43,059 nt of DNA from Oscillospiraceae bacterium (GTDB taxonomy: Bacteria > Bacillota > Clostridia > Oscillospirales > Ruminococcaceae): positions 1 through 43,059 of the forward strand of contig JALFVE010000018.1 of the NCBI GenBank assembly GCA_022787085.1, in the 5' to 3' direction. The notes below the pieces were generated by a model. The model saw nothing but the letters and a program-made list of their open reading frames with translations, was not told the DNA's origin and did no database searches. The position numbers and the translations under genes are program-made. This document shows positions 8,268 through 15,546 of the stretch, piece by piece (the stretch's first letter is position 1; every line of letters begins with the position of its first letter).

Positions 8268-8654
8268 TTACTTCTTGCTCTTTTTTGCGGGAGCGGTTTT
8301 TTCTTCCGCTGCGGGCTTTGCATTTTTCTTTGCGTTTTCCACTATTCTTGAAAATTCAAGCGCCTTGTCGATGCTGCCGTCGATCTTCAGCTTGCCCTTT
8401 GTGAATGCGGCTACGGGATCCAGTGTTCCCTCGCAGATGGCAAGAAAATCCTCGCCGCTGATTATGAAAAGGCAGTCTCTGTCATTGTATTCGTAAGGCT
8501 CAACGTATACCTTTCCGTTTAAAAGCTCAATGTAGAATCTGCCCTCTCCCTCGCCGGTAATATTTACCTGTACGGCAAGATGTCCCTCAAGTCCTTCGGG
8601 TGCCTGCGAAAGGATATGCTCCTTTGATTTTTCAAATATTTCCTGATAGGTCAT
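8268..8654 (-). CDS. SCP2 sterol-carrier-like lipid-binding protein
   Basis: A 128-residue soluble protein whose core (about 5-108) has the SCP2 pattern: an amphipathic helix at the start, VQVNITGEGEGRFYIELLNGKVYVEP as paired strands, then DCLFIISGEDFLAICEGTLDPVAAFTKGKLKIDGSIDKALEFSRI, the signature end of SCP2 domains. It ends in a lysine-rich tail (AAEEKTAPAKKSKK). SCP2 proteins hold fatty acyl or other hydrophobic ligands in a cavity. Here it is the last gene of the operon, 17 bp after the ligase, so it may present or shield the acyl substrate or product. That role is inferred from context. The start follows AGGAGG. Confidence 0.85.
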   Translation of the reverse strand: MTYQEIFEKSKEHILSQAPEGLEGHLAVQVNITGEGEGRFYIELLNGKVYVEPYEYNDRDCLFIISGEDFLAICEGTLDPVAAFTKGKLKIDGSIDKALEFSRIVENAKKNAKPAAEEKTAPAKKSKK

Positions 8655-8671
8655 TTTATTATCCTCCTTTT

Positions 8672-10207
8672 TTAGATTTGTCTGCCCTGTACAGGCTGCT
8701 TTCTGCGTATCTTCTTGGATGTTGTCTTGTCAAATTCAACATCTCTTATGCGCAGGCGGTGAAGCTGCTTTGCGGAGGTCACGGTCTTGTTTATTTCCTT
8801 GACGGTATCACGGAAAAGCTGCTTGATCTCTTCTGCGGATTTTTCCTTGCAGTAATCCTGATTGGGATATATTTCCGCTGTGATAACGCCGTCCTCGCTG
8901 TAGACAAGCACCTCGGAGATGAAATCTATTCCCGCAAATTTATTCTCAAGCTCTTCGGGAGACACATTCTCGCCGTTGGAGAGGATTATGAGATTCTTCT
9001 TTCTGCCTGTGATGAAGATGCGGTTTTTATCATCAACATAGCCCAGATCGCCTGTTCTGAGCCAGCCGTCGGGGGTGATGGTCTCGGCGGTGGCTGCCTC
9101 GTCCTTATAGTAGCCTGCCATTACTGAGGGGCTCTTTGCAAGGATCTCGCCGTCCTCTATCTTTACCTGACAGCCGTTTACGATAACTCCCACATCTCCT
9201 GCAAGTGAATGGTCTGTGGGGTCGGCGGTGGAGATCCGGGGAGAGCACTCGGTCATTCCATAGCCCTGTGCCATATTTATTCCCATGTCGATATATGCCT
9301 TCTGCAGCTCGGGACGAAGATATGCGCCGCCGCTGTATATTGTTTTAAGCCTTCCGCCGAAAACATTATTTGCAAGTGCTGCAAGGGGTATCTGGGGATT
9401 TGCTGCGGAGGCTGCTTTTATCTGCTTATATATCGTTTCTGCGATCATGGGCACTATAAGCATGATGGTAGGCGCATAGAGCTTCAGATTCTGCGGGATA
9501 TGGAGCATGGAATCATTTACGCAGAGAGTTGCTCCATATCTAAGTGAACAGAGGATATCGCAGGTGAAGCAGTAGATGTGATGTATGGGGAGGACGCTCA
9601 TTACTACGTCCTCGGGGGAGCTTTCGTTGTCCTGACACATTGCATTGTCAATTAGATTGCTGTGCAGGAGCATTACGCCCTTGCTCTTGCCTGTGGTTCC
9701 AGAGGTATATACTATTGCCGCAAGTGTTTTAGGGGCAATTTCGGGAAGCTCGGCGGGGGAATTTGCCTCCAGTATTGCGGGAAGCTCCGAAAAGCTTACA
9801 TATTCCTTTACATTGGGGCAGGCTGCCTTTACTGCGGGTATCATCTTCTCATATCTTGCGTCATAGAAGAATATCGAAACGTCTGCACGGTTCAGCAGGT
9901 CGCATATCTCCTCGCAGGGAAGCTGTGCGTCAAGGGGGACTGCTGCGCTGCCGCAGGAAACTGTTCCGAAATAGCTTATGAGCCATGCATAGCTTGTGGG
10001 TCCGATAACTGCGGCGTGGAGAGCCTCTTCACAGTTTCTTTTGCTCATTACAAAGCCTGAGATGCGGCGGACATCCTCATAGAATTTATTGAAGGATTTT
10101 TCGGAAATATCCTTGCCCTGTCTTTCCTTAAGAAATACCTTATCGCCGTATTCTGCGGCTGCTGCCGAGATAAGCTGCTGTAAATTCTTTATGCTTTCCT
10201 TATTCAT
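8672..10207 (-). CDS. AMP-forming acyl/aryl or amino-acid ligase (adenylation enzyme)
   Basis: It activates a carboxylate with ATP to an acyl-adenylate and most likely loads it on the adjacent carrier protein. Visible ANL-superfamily motifs are the P-loop YTSGTTGKSKG (about 167-177), QGYGMTECSP, GWLRTGDLGYVDD, ITGRKKNLI, and near the end TTSKKIRR with the catalytic lysine region. The length of 511 residues is normal for a stand-alone ligase. I chose ATG 10207 because GAGGTG precedes it at good spacing and it follows the carrier stop by 8 bases. A GTG at 10219 would overlap that stop by 4 bases. Whether the substrate is a fatty acid, aryl acid or amino acid cannot be read by eye. Confidence 0.9.
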   Translation of the reverse strand: MNKESIKNLQQLISAAAAEYGDKVFLKERQGKDISEKSFNKFYEDVRRISGFVMSKRNCEEALHAAVIGPTSYAWLISYFGTVSCGSAAVPLDAQLPCEEICDLLNRADVSIFFYDARYEKMIPAVKAACPNVKEYVSFSELPAILEANSPAELPEIAPKTLAAIVYTSGTTGKSKGVMLLHSNLIDNAMCQDNESSPEDVVMSVLPIHHIYCFTCDILCSLRYGATLCVNDSMLHIPQNLKLYAPTIMLIVPMIAETIYKQIKAASAANPQIPLAALANNVFGGRLKTIYSGGAYLRPELQKAYIDMGINMAQGYGMTECSPRISTADPTDHSLAGDVGVIVNGCQVKIEDGEILAKSPSVMAGYYKDEAATAETITPDGWLRTGDLGYVDDKNRIFITGRKKNLIILSNGENVSPEELENKFAGIDFISEVLVYSEDGVITAEIYPNQDYCKEKSAEEIKQLFRDTVKEINKTVTSAKQLHRLRIRDVEFDKTTSKKIRRKQPVQGRQI

Positions 10208-10215
10208 CCGACACC

Positions 10216-10443
10216 TCACTTCTGAAGCTCGCTGAGATATTTTACGGCTTCGCCTACTGTGTGTATCTCAATTGCTTCGGTTTCATCAATTGTGATGTCA
10301 TACTCGTTTTCAAGCTCGCCGAGTAAGCTCATGAAATCATAGGAATTGAAGCCCAGATCTTCGATAAAGCGGGATTCTTCGGTGATGTCTGCGGGGTCTA
10401 TGGCAACATAGTTTACTATAAGCTCTTTGATCTTATCAAGCAT
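10216..10443 (-). CDS. Acyl/peptidyl carrier protein
   Basis: A four-helix carrier of 75 residues, the normal size. The phosphopantetheine serine lies in EDLGFNSYDFMSLL, a variant of the DSL motif (NSY instead of DSL). The rest is acidic, as usual (ELENEYDITIDETEAIEIHTVGEAVKYL). ATG 10443 is preferred because GGAGG sits 8 bases upstream (GGAGGATAAGAAAATG); an upstream in-frame ATG at 10464 would add seven residues and has no such site. The gene sits between the condensation-like enzyme and the ligase that probably charges it. No phosphopantetheinyl transferase is present in the window, so the cell's own must act on it. Confidence 0.92.
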   Translation of the reverse strand: MLDKIKELIVNYVAIDPADITEESRFIEDLGFNSYDFMSLLGELENEYDITIDETEAIEIHTVGEAVKYLSELQK

Positions 10444-10468
10444 TTTCTTATCCTCCATAATCAAATTG

Positions 10469-11890
10469 TTATATCATTTCAAGTATCTGTCCGATGGTTC
10501 TGGTTTCGTCCTCGATTCCTCTGAACAGAACACGGCAGAGGTAATAATAGAAATATTCCATTTCCTCCTTGGACACTACTGCCTTCTTATATTCAAAATT
10601 AAAGCCAAGTCCGTTGTCCTCGGGACGGTGCATTACGGTAAGGTAAAGGGCGTGGCTTGCTACTCCGTTTGTGTACCACTTGCTCTTATAGGGGATATCG
10701 GGAAGCTCCTTGGTCTGGTTGAGGGTAAGAGGCTGATATGTAAGGCTTATGCTCTCGTAGCAGGCTCCCTGAGGTACGTTCCACTGCTTGTCCTGTGCCA
10801 TTCTCATGGCGATGGGATCGTAGTTTGCGTGGCGGTAGAGCTTGCTCTGCTCTGCCTGAATTGCTCTGATTCCCTCGATAAAGGTAAGCTCGGGGTCCAG
10901 TATTGTTCTCAGCGGGAAGAAATGTATTCTGGAACCGCCCGAATATTTCTCCGAAAGTGTGCCTCTGCGGGCGATGCAGTTGATGATGGACACGTCCTTT
11001 TCATTTCCGTTGAACTTGGAAAGAACGGTGCGAAGTCCCATTGCAAGAAGGCTTGCCATGGGTACATTATAAAGCTCGCAGAACTTGATAAGGCGCATGG
11101 AGGGCTCCTTTTCAAGATTGAATACCGAGATCGCTGCGGAGGGGTCGCCGTAGGGCATCATTGCGCTGCGGAGATTGGGATTATTAAGCTCTCTTCTGGT
11201 GGTCATCAGATACTCGGGACCTGTGAAGCCTGTGAAGATAGGCTCGCTCTGCGATATCCTTTCCATCCAGAATTTTTCGTCCCTTTTCAGGGCGGGGGAG
11301 TTATCCTCATAGGCAAGATCCTTCTCAAGCTGCTTGATGAAGGACTGCATGGGGGCGGGCATTTCTGTACCGTATTTGATGGAGCAGTATATTTCCAGAA
11401 CGCAGCGGTCAAAGCCGATGATGGAGCTGGAATCCATGGTCATATGGTTTACATTGAGGTAAAGTCCGTTATAGCCTCCGGGAAGCTTTACAAGCACCAC
11501 TCTGTTAAGGGGCTTGCCAAAGGGATCAAAGGGTACGGCTGTCCAGCGGCACATTTCCTCGTGTGCGGCTTCCTCTCTCCATGTGGAGAAATCCTTGAAC
11601 TCAATGTCTCTGTCTTCAAAGGGGACGATATACTGATATACGTTCTGCTCGTTTTCGGGATCCTTTACGAATCTCAGACGCATGGAATCAAAGCGCTCAT
11701 ATGCAATATATACGGCTTTTTTCAGCACATCAAAATCTACGTCGTCCTTAACGTAAAGTCCTGTTCCGATATTGAGTACCTGCGGGGGGCTGAAAAGCAT
11801 GGTGAAATAGTGGAGCTTCTGTGCTGCGCAGAGCGGCCAGCATTTTACGGGTGCTCCGTTGATGACAATCTCTTTTTCTTTCATGTTCAT
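10469..11890 (-). CDS. Condensation-domain-like acyltransferase
   Basis: A 473-residue protein resembling stand-alone NRPS condensation domains and alcohol/wax-ester acyltransferases of the CoA-dependent acyltransferase superfamily. The catalytic HxxxD motif is present as NHMTMD (H149, D153); the usual first histidine of HHxxxD is asparagine. A second-half DFG-type motif is not evident; the region TNGVASHALYLTVMHRPEDNGLGFNFEYKK occupies the equivalent place. It probably transfers the acyl group from the carrier to an amine or alcohol. The ATG at 11884 (third codon) has better spacing to AAAGG than the ATG at 11890 and may be the true start. It lies 12 bp downstream of the hydrolase in the same operon. 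Confidence 0.78.
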   Translation of the reverse strand: MNMKEKEIVINGAPVKCWPLCAAQKLHYFTMLFSPPQVLNIGTGLYVKDDVDFDVLKKAVYIAYERFDSMRLRFVKDPENEQNVYQYIVPFEDRDIEFKDFSTWREEAAHEEMCRWTAVPFDPFGKPLNRVVLVKLPGGYNGLYLNVNHMTMDSSSIIGFDRCVLEIYCSIKYGTEMPAPMQSFIKQLEKDLAYEDNSPALKRDEKFWMERISQSEPIFTGFTGPEYLMTTRRELNNPNLRSAMMPYGDPSAAISVFNLEKEPSMRLIKFCELYNVPMASLLAMGLRTVLSKFNGNEKDVSIINCIARRGTLSEKYSGGSRIHFFPLRTILDPELTFIEGIRAIQAEQSKLYRHANYDPIAMRMAQDKQWNVPQGACYESISLTYQPLTLNQTKELPDIPYKSKWYTNGVASHALYLTVMHRPEDNGLGFNFEYKKAVVSKEEMEYFYYYLCRVLFRGIEDETRTIGQILEMI

Positions 11891-11902
11891 TTTCCTTTCG
11901 GT

Positions 11903-12865
11903 TTACTTTTCTGGAACGTATTTGCCTAAAAATTCCTTTACCTTTGCTTCGTAAAGCTCGGTGTTTTCATAATAGGATGCGCCGTGTCCTGCGTTTTCCA
12001 CCATGAGGATATCCTTTGGTGCGGTACATTCCTCATAGTTTTTCTCGGTCATCCATGTGGGTACGAAATTATCGCTTTTGCCGTGGATAAAGAGAATGGG
12101 AACGCTTGTTGACTTCACTGCATCAAGTGTGGAATAATCCTTGAAGCCATAGCCTGCTTTTTTACGGCAGATGGCGTCGTTTATATTCATTACGGGGAAC
12201 TTGGGAAGATGATAATCCCTTTTCAGAATATGCGAGAAAACATCATAGGGAGATGTAAATGCACAGTCGGATATTATTGCCTTTACGCTTTTTGGCAGAT
12301 CGGGCAGGCTTGACGCCATTACTACTGTGGTGGCTCCCATTGATACGCCGTAAAGCAGAATGTCCCTTTTGCCTTCATAGCGCTTATCCATGAGCTTTAT
12401 CCATTCGAGGCAGTCATATCTGTCGAGAATACCGAAGCCTACATATTTTCCCTCGCTGTCTCCATGGGCTCTGTTGTCTGCAAGCAGGACGTCATAGCCC
12501 AGCTCATGGAAAAAAACGGCAATGGCTGCGTTATCGAGAGCTTTGCTTGTATAACCGTGATGGCAGATAACCGCTCCCTTGCTTTCTCCCTCCGCTTTCA
12601 GTATGTATCCGTTCAGCTTCAAGCCGTCTCTTGAGCTTACGGTGACTCTTTCCAATGGCTGGGAATTGAGCCATTCGGACCTGGGAGCGATCTTTTTCTT
12701 GTATTCCTCCCATGTTTCCATATCAGCCATTTCACTCATATCCACCCTCAGGACCTCCTGACGGGGGATAACACGGTTAAACAGGGTGATCGCTGCTCCT
12801 GTGAATACTGCTGTGCCAATGGCTGCTGTTCCCAGAAGTGCTGCGCCGAAAATGCTTCCGCTCAT
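11903..12865 (-). CDS. Membrane-anchored alpha/beta hydrolase
   Basis: A 320-residue serine hydrolase. An N-terminal hydrophobic stretch (about 5-30, FGAALLGTAAIGTAVF) should anchor it in the membrane. The hydrolase core follows: oxyanion-side HHGYTSKA (102-109), the nucleophile elbow GVSMG with S175, D265 in HGKSDNFVP and H294 in NAGHGAS complete the triad. The family includes many uncharacterised esterases and BAAT-like acyl hydrolases. As first gene of the operon facing the TetR gene, it may release, proofread or modify the acyl product; this is context only. The start follows GGAAGATGATCAA. The 5' leader from the predicted promoter is about 130 bases. Confidence 0.85.
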   Translation of the reverse strand: MSGSIFGAALLGTAAIGTAVFTGAAITLFNRVIPRQEVLRVDMSEMADMETWEEYKKKIAPRSEWLNSQPLERVTVSSRDGLKLNGYILKAEGESKGAVICHHGYTSKALDNAAIAVFFHELGYDVLLADNRAHGDSEGKYVGFGILDRYDCLEWIKLMDKRYEGKRDILLYGVSMGATTVVMASSLPDLPKSVKAIISDCAFTSPYDVFSHILKRDYHLPKFPVMNINDAICRKKAGYGFKDYSTLDAVKSTSVPILFIHGKSDNFVPTWMTEKNYEECTAPKDILMVENAGHGASYYENTELYEAKVKEFLGKYVPEK

Positions 12866-12956
12866 TTGATCATCTTCCTTATTTTAGGATTTTCGGGGTA
12901 TTATTTCTAAAAGTCGAACCAAGGTCGAAAAATGTCTAAAAAAATATTTTCAGGTG

Positions 12957-12980
12957 ATCGGTCATAAAAAATCGACCGAT
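12957..12980. promoter_or_regulatory. Candidate TetR operator (inverted repeat ATCGGTC/GACCGAT)
   Basis: Perfect 7-bp arms ATCGGTC (12957-12963) and GACCGAT (12974-12980) are separated by 10 A/T-rich bases. Related sequences lie nearby: GGTCGAA at 12923-12929 and its inverse TTCGACC at 13014-13020, the latter inside the spacer of the minus-strand operon promoter. The GGTCGA motif therefore recurs across the divergent region, as expected for a local TetR repressor. Confidence 0.6.
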
Positions 12981-13000
12981 GTTCAACTTTTTTCATTTAC

Positions 13001-13029
13001 AGTATATCACTTTTTCGACCGCAAGTCAA
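13001..13029 (-). promoter_or_regulatory. Promoter of the acyl-activation operon
   Basis: Read on the minus strand: TTGACT (13024-13029), 17-bp spacer, TATACT (13001-13006). The spacer contains the GGTCGAA candidate half-site, and the main inverted repeat lies just downstream of the predicted start of transcription. Confidence 0.65.
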
Positions 13030-13054
13030 TTTACATTTTTGATAAAATTATCTC

Positions 13055-13083
13055 TTGAACTGTAAATCCTTTTGTGATATAAT
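13055..13083 (+). promoter_or_regulatory. Promoter of the TetR gene
   Basis: TTGAAC (13055-13060), 17-bp spacer, TATAAT (13078-13083), about 32 bp before the ATG at 13116. It is back to back with the operon promoter. Confidence 0.7.
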
Positions 13084-13115
13084 TATCTTAGATTTAATTC
13101 GGAGGCAGATTCGTC

Positions 13116-13760
13116 ATGCGGGACAACAATAAAAAAGAGCTGATTTTAGACGCTGCCGAGGCTCTTCTCTGCGCTGCGTCGGACAAGGATATTTCCGTGG
13201 AGATGATCGCTAAAAAGGCGGGCATCGGTAAGGGCAGCATTTATTACTATTTTGAAAGCAGGGAGGATATTGTGGACGCTGTTATCGAGCGGAGCTATTC
13301 TCTTGCGGTGAGGGAATATTTCGATGATGTCTGCGGCAGCAATAATGCTCTTTTTAAGATAAAGGCTCTTTTCGGCGCTGTTATCAAGCAGGAATTCCGG
13401 GACAAGCGGAAAAATATTATTGTCAGCTTTCACGTTCAGGACAATCTTATGCTCCACATGAAGCTGATGATGACTGCGGTGAAAACGATTTCGCCCATTC
13501 TTACAAAGCTCCTTGAGGAGGGCGGAAGGGACGGCTCTCTGCACACCGATTATCCCGAGGAAAGCGCTGAGATGATCGTTGCTATGCTCACCTTTCTCCT
13601 GGATAAATCCTTCTTTCCATCGGACAACGAAGGTGTTTTCCGCAAGCTCAAGCTTTACGCAGGGGTGCTTGAGACCTGTTTGCAGACGGAAAGAGGCAGC
13701 TTTGATTTCCTTTTCTCTCCGGAGGAATATTCCGAGGAGATGAGAGGCAATTTAAATTAA
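13116..13760 (+). CDS. TetR-family transcriptional regulator
   Basis: A 214-residue repressor-type protein. The N-terminal TetR DNA-binding domain spans about 1-55: KKELILDAAEALL, then ISVEMIAKKAGIGKGSIYYYFESREDIVDAVIE, which is the classic helix-turn-helix. The remaining residues form the helical ligand/dimer domain without recognisable ligand motifs. It is divergent from the hydrolase-condensation-carrier-ligase operon and lies upstream of a MATE exporter, so the likely ligand is the pathway product or a related compound and the likely targets are both promoters. ATG 13116 follows GGAGG. Confidence 0.92.
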   Translation: MRDNNKKELILDAAEALLCAASDKDISVEMIAKKAGIGKGSIYYYFESREDIVDAVIERSYSLAVREYFDDVCGSNNALFKIKALFGAVIKQEFRDKRKNIIVSFHVQDNLMLHMKLMMTAVKTISPILTKLLEEGGRDGSLHTDYPEESAEMIVAMLTFLLDKSFFPSDNEGVFRKLKLYAGVLETCLQTERGSFDFLFSPEEYSEEMRGNLN

Positions 13761-13803
13761 AAAATTCCCCTTTTTGGAATCGCTTTTTTGTTGAAATTGT
13801 CCT

Positions 13804-13832
13804 TTGACATAAAGACGGAAAAATATTATAAT
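13804..13832 (+). promoter_or_regulatory. Consensus promoter for the MATE gene leader
   Basis: TTGACA (13804-13809), 17-bp spacer, TATAAT (13827-13832): a full sigma-A consensus. Transcription should start near 13840, only about eight bases before the leader hairpin. Confidence 0.8.
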
Positions 13833-13847
13833 ACCATTAAGATGTGT

Positions 13848-13890
13848 AGCCAATGAGCGTAAATCCGATCATTGGCTGCACTTTTTTTAT
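13848..13890 (+). terminator. Terminator-like hairpin in the MATE leader
   Basis: Perfect 9-bp arms AGCCAATGA (13848-13856) and TCATTGGCT (13869-13877) are followed by GCAC and then T7-A-T5. The hairpin lies between the consensus promoter and the MATE ribosome binding site (AAAAGGAG), so readthrough would be needed to express the exporter. No clear competing antiterminator pairing is visible in so short a leader. It could instead be a protein-binding inverted repeat. Confidence 0.55.
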
Positions 13891-13914
13891 TTTTATTGAA
13901 AAGGAGAATGTACA

Positions 13915-15330
13915 ATGGATAAATGTGAAGCGATGGGAAATGCTACCATCGGCAGGCTTATGCTTTCAATGAGCATTCCTATGGTGATATCAATGGCGCT
14001 TCAGGCGGTCTACAATATCGTTGACAGCTCTTTTGTATCCAAAATGGCGGAAAACGGGGAGGCTGCTCTTAATGCCCTCACTCTGGCTTTCCCGCTCCAG
14101 ATGCTTATGGTCGCTGTGGGCATCGGAACGGGTGTGGGTGTCAACGCTCTTACGGCAAAAAATCTTGGCAGGGGTGACAGGGAATCGGCAAGCAGGGCTT
14201 CGGGCAACGGAATTTTTCTCGGCGGTGTTATTTATCTTGTTTTTTTGCTGTTCGGGTTGTTCGGTTCGGAGGCGTATATTTATTCCCAGACGGATAATCC
14301 TCTCATCGGCTCGATGGCTTCGGATTATCTGAAAATTTGCTGCGTTTGCTCCTTCGGCATAGTTTTTTTCTCAGTTTTTGAAAAGCTCCTTCAGGCAGGT
14401 GGGCTTTCCATTTATTCCACCATCGCTCAGATCTCGGGTGCGGCGGTCAACATTATTATGGACCCTGTGCTGATCTACGGTCTTGGATCTTTTCCCGAAA
14501 TGGGTGTGAGAGGCGCTGCTGCGGCTACGGTCATCGGTCAGACTGTTTCCTTTGTGTTGGCGGTGGTTTTTCATCTGAAATTCAATAAGGGTATCACAAA
14601 CAGGCTTATTTATTTTAAGCCCTTCGCTGCTGTGATAGGGGAGATCTATTCCATCGGGCTTCCCGCTGTTGTGGCGCAGGCTCTTATGTCTGCCATGACA
14701 TACGGTCTGAATCTGGTTTTCGGTCGTATCGGTGAAAATATGGTTACGGCTTACGGGCTTTATTACAAGATTCAGCAGGTGGTGCTTTTCATTGCTTTCG
14801 GGATCAGGGACGCCATTACTCCCGTTGTTTCATTTAACTACGGTATGGGCAGCAGGCAGAGGATAAACGGCGGCATCAGATGGGGACTTATCTTTACGGA
14901 AATAATGATGGCAGTCGGTACTGTTGTTATTGAGCTGGCTGCTCTTCCCGTTTCTAAGCTTTTCGGGCTTTCGGGCGATACTCAGGAGCTTTTCCTCAGC
15001 GCTATGAGAATTATTTCCCTGAGCTTTATTTTTGCGGGCGCTAACATTGCTTTCCAAGGGATCTTTCAGGCGCTGGACGGCGGTGTTGAATCACTTTCTA
15101 TTTCCCTGTGCAGACAGCTTTTGTTCATTTTCCCGCCTGCGCTCATTTTCACGGGAATGGCTGTGAAAAATGCAGAGCACTGTTTGCTGGTGTGGTTCTC
15201 ATTTCCCATTGCGGAGCTGCTTTCGGCTGTGATCGCGGTTATTCTTTTTAAAAGATTGTACGGTAAAAGAGTGGCGGGTATCGGAGAAAATTCGGGAACT
15301 GCTGCGGTCAAAAAACAGGCGGCGGAATAA
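13915..15330 (+). CDS. MATE-family multidrug/metabolite exporter
   Basis: A 471-residue membrane protein of normal MATE length with 12 hydrophobic helices in two homologous halves. Recognisable stretches are IGRLMLSMSIPMVISMALQAVYNIVDSSFVS, ALTLAFPLQMLMVAVGIGTGVGVNALTAKNLGRGD, and in the second half SIGLPAVVAQALMSAMTYGLNL and DAITPVVSFNYGMGSRQRI. MATE carriers expel cationic drugs or metabolites using Na+ or H+ gradients. Next to a carrier-protein pathway and its TetR regulator, it is the likely exporter of the product, though it has its own promoter and leader. ATG 13915 follows AAAAGGAG. Confidence 0.93.
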   Translation: MDKCEAMGNATIGRLMLSMSIPMVISMALQAVYNIVDSSFVSKMAENGEAALNALTLAFPLQMLMVAVGIGTGVGVNALTAKNLGRGDRESASRASGNGIFLGGVIYLVFLLFGLFGSEAYIYSQTDNPLIGSMASDYLKICCVCSFGIVFFSVFEKLLQAGGLSIYSTIAQISGAAVNIIMDPVLIYGLGSFPEMGVRGAAAATVIGQTVSFVLAVVFHLKFNKGITNRLIYFKPFAAVIGEIYSIGLPAVVAQALMSAMTYGLNLVFGRIGENMVTAYGLYYKIQQVVLFIAFGIRDAITPVVSFNYGMGSRQRINGGIRWGLIFTEIMMAVGTVVIELAALPVSKLFGLSGDTQELFLSAMRIISLSFIFAGANIAFQGIFQALDGGVESLSISLCRQLLFIFPPALIFTGMAVKNAEHCLLVWFSFPIAELLSAVIAVILFKRLYGKRVAGIGENSGTAAVKKQAAE

Positions 15331-15351
15331 TTATGTTATAATATAAAAAAA

Positions 15352-15371
15352 GGGCTGACATTCCACAGCCC
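15352..15371 (+). terminator. Short hairpin after the MATE gene
   Basis: GGGCTG (15352-15357) pairs with CAGCCC (15366-15371), 21 bases after the stop. It is followed by GATTTAATAAAA, so only a weak terminator. Confidence 0.35.
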
Positions 15372-15387
15372 GATTTAATAAAAAAAA

Positions 15388-15540
15388 TAATCTCTGACCG
15401 TTCTGTAGACAAAGACGTCAGATAGAACGCTGCCATCCGGGAAAGCGCCCGCCAAAGGAGTGTTGCCTTATTAAGGCAACCTGACGACGAGTGGCTGCGT
15501 TATAGCTGACGAATTTGTCTACAGGTGGGTTAGAGATTAG
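15388..15540 (-). repeat. Structured dispersed repeat, copy 1
   Basis: Read on the minus strand from 15540 it starts CTAATCTCTAACCCACCTGT and reaches GTCTAC at 15405, 136 bases later, the same length as copy 2 at 42924-43059. It is a long imperfect palindrome: outer arms CTAATCTCTAACC / GGTCAGAGATTA, then TGTAGACAAA / TTTGTCTACA, then an inner stem, then a small hairpin GTTGCCTT-AAT-AAGGCAAC. TCGTCGTCA and CGCTTTCC are conserved between copies. It begins 6 bases after the glycogen phosphorylase stop. On that strand the outer stem is followed by a T8 run, so it may also end that transcript. Confidence 0.8.
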
Positions 15541-15546
15541 TATAGA

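Noticed and set aside
13848-13890. Known riboswitch in the MATE leader
   Set aside because: The leader is too short for guanidine, preQ1 or other exporter-linked classes I know, and no class signature is seen.
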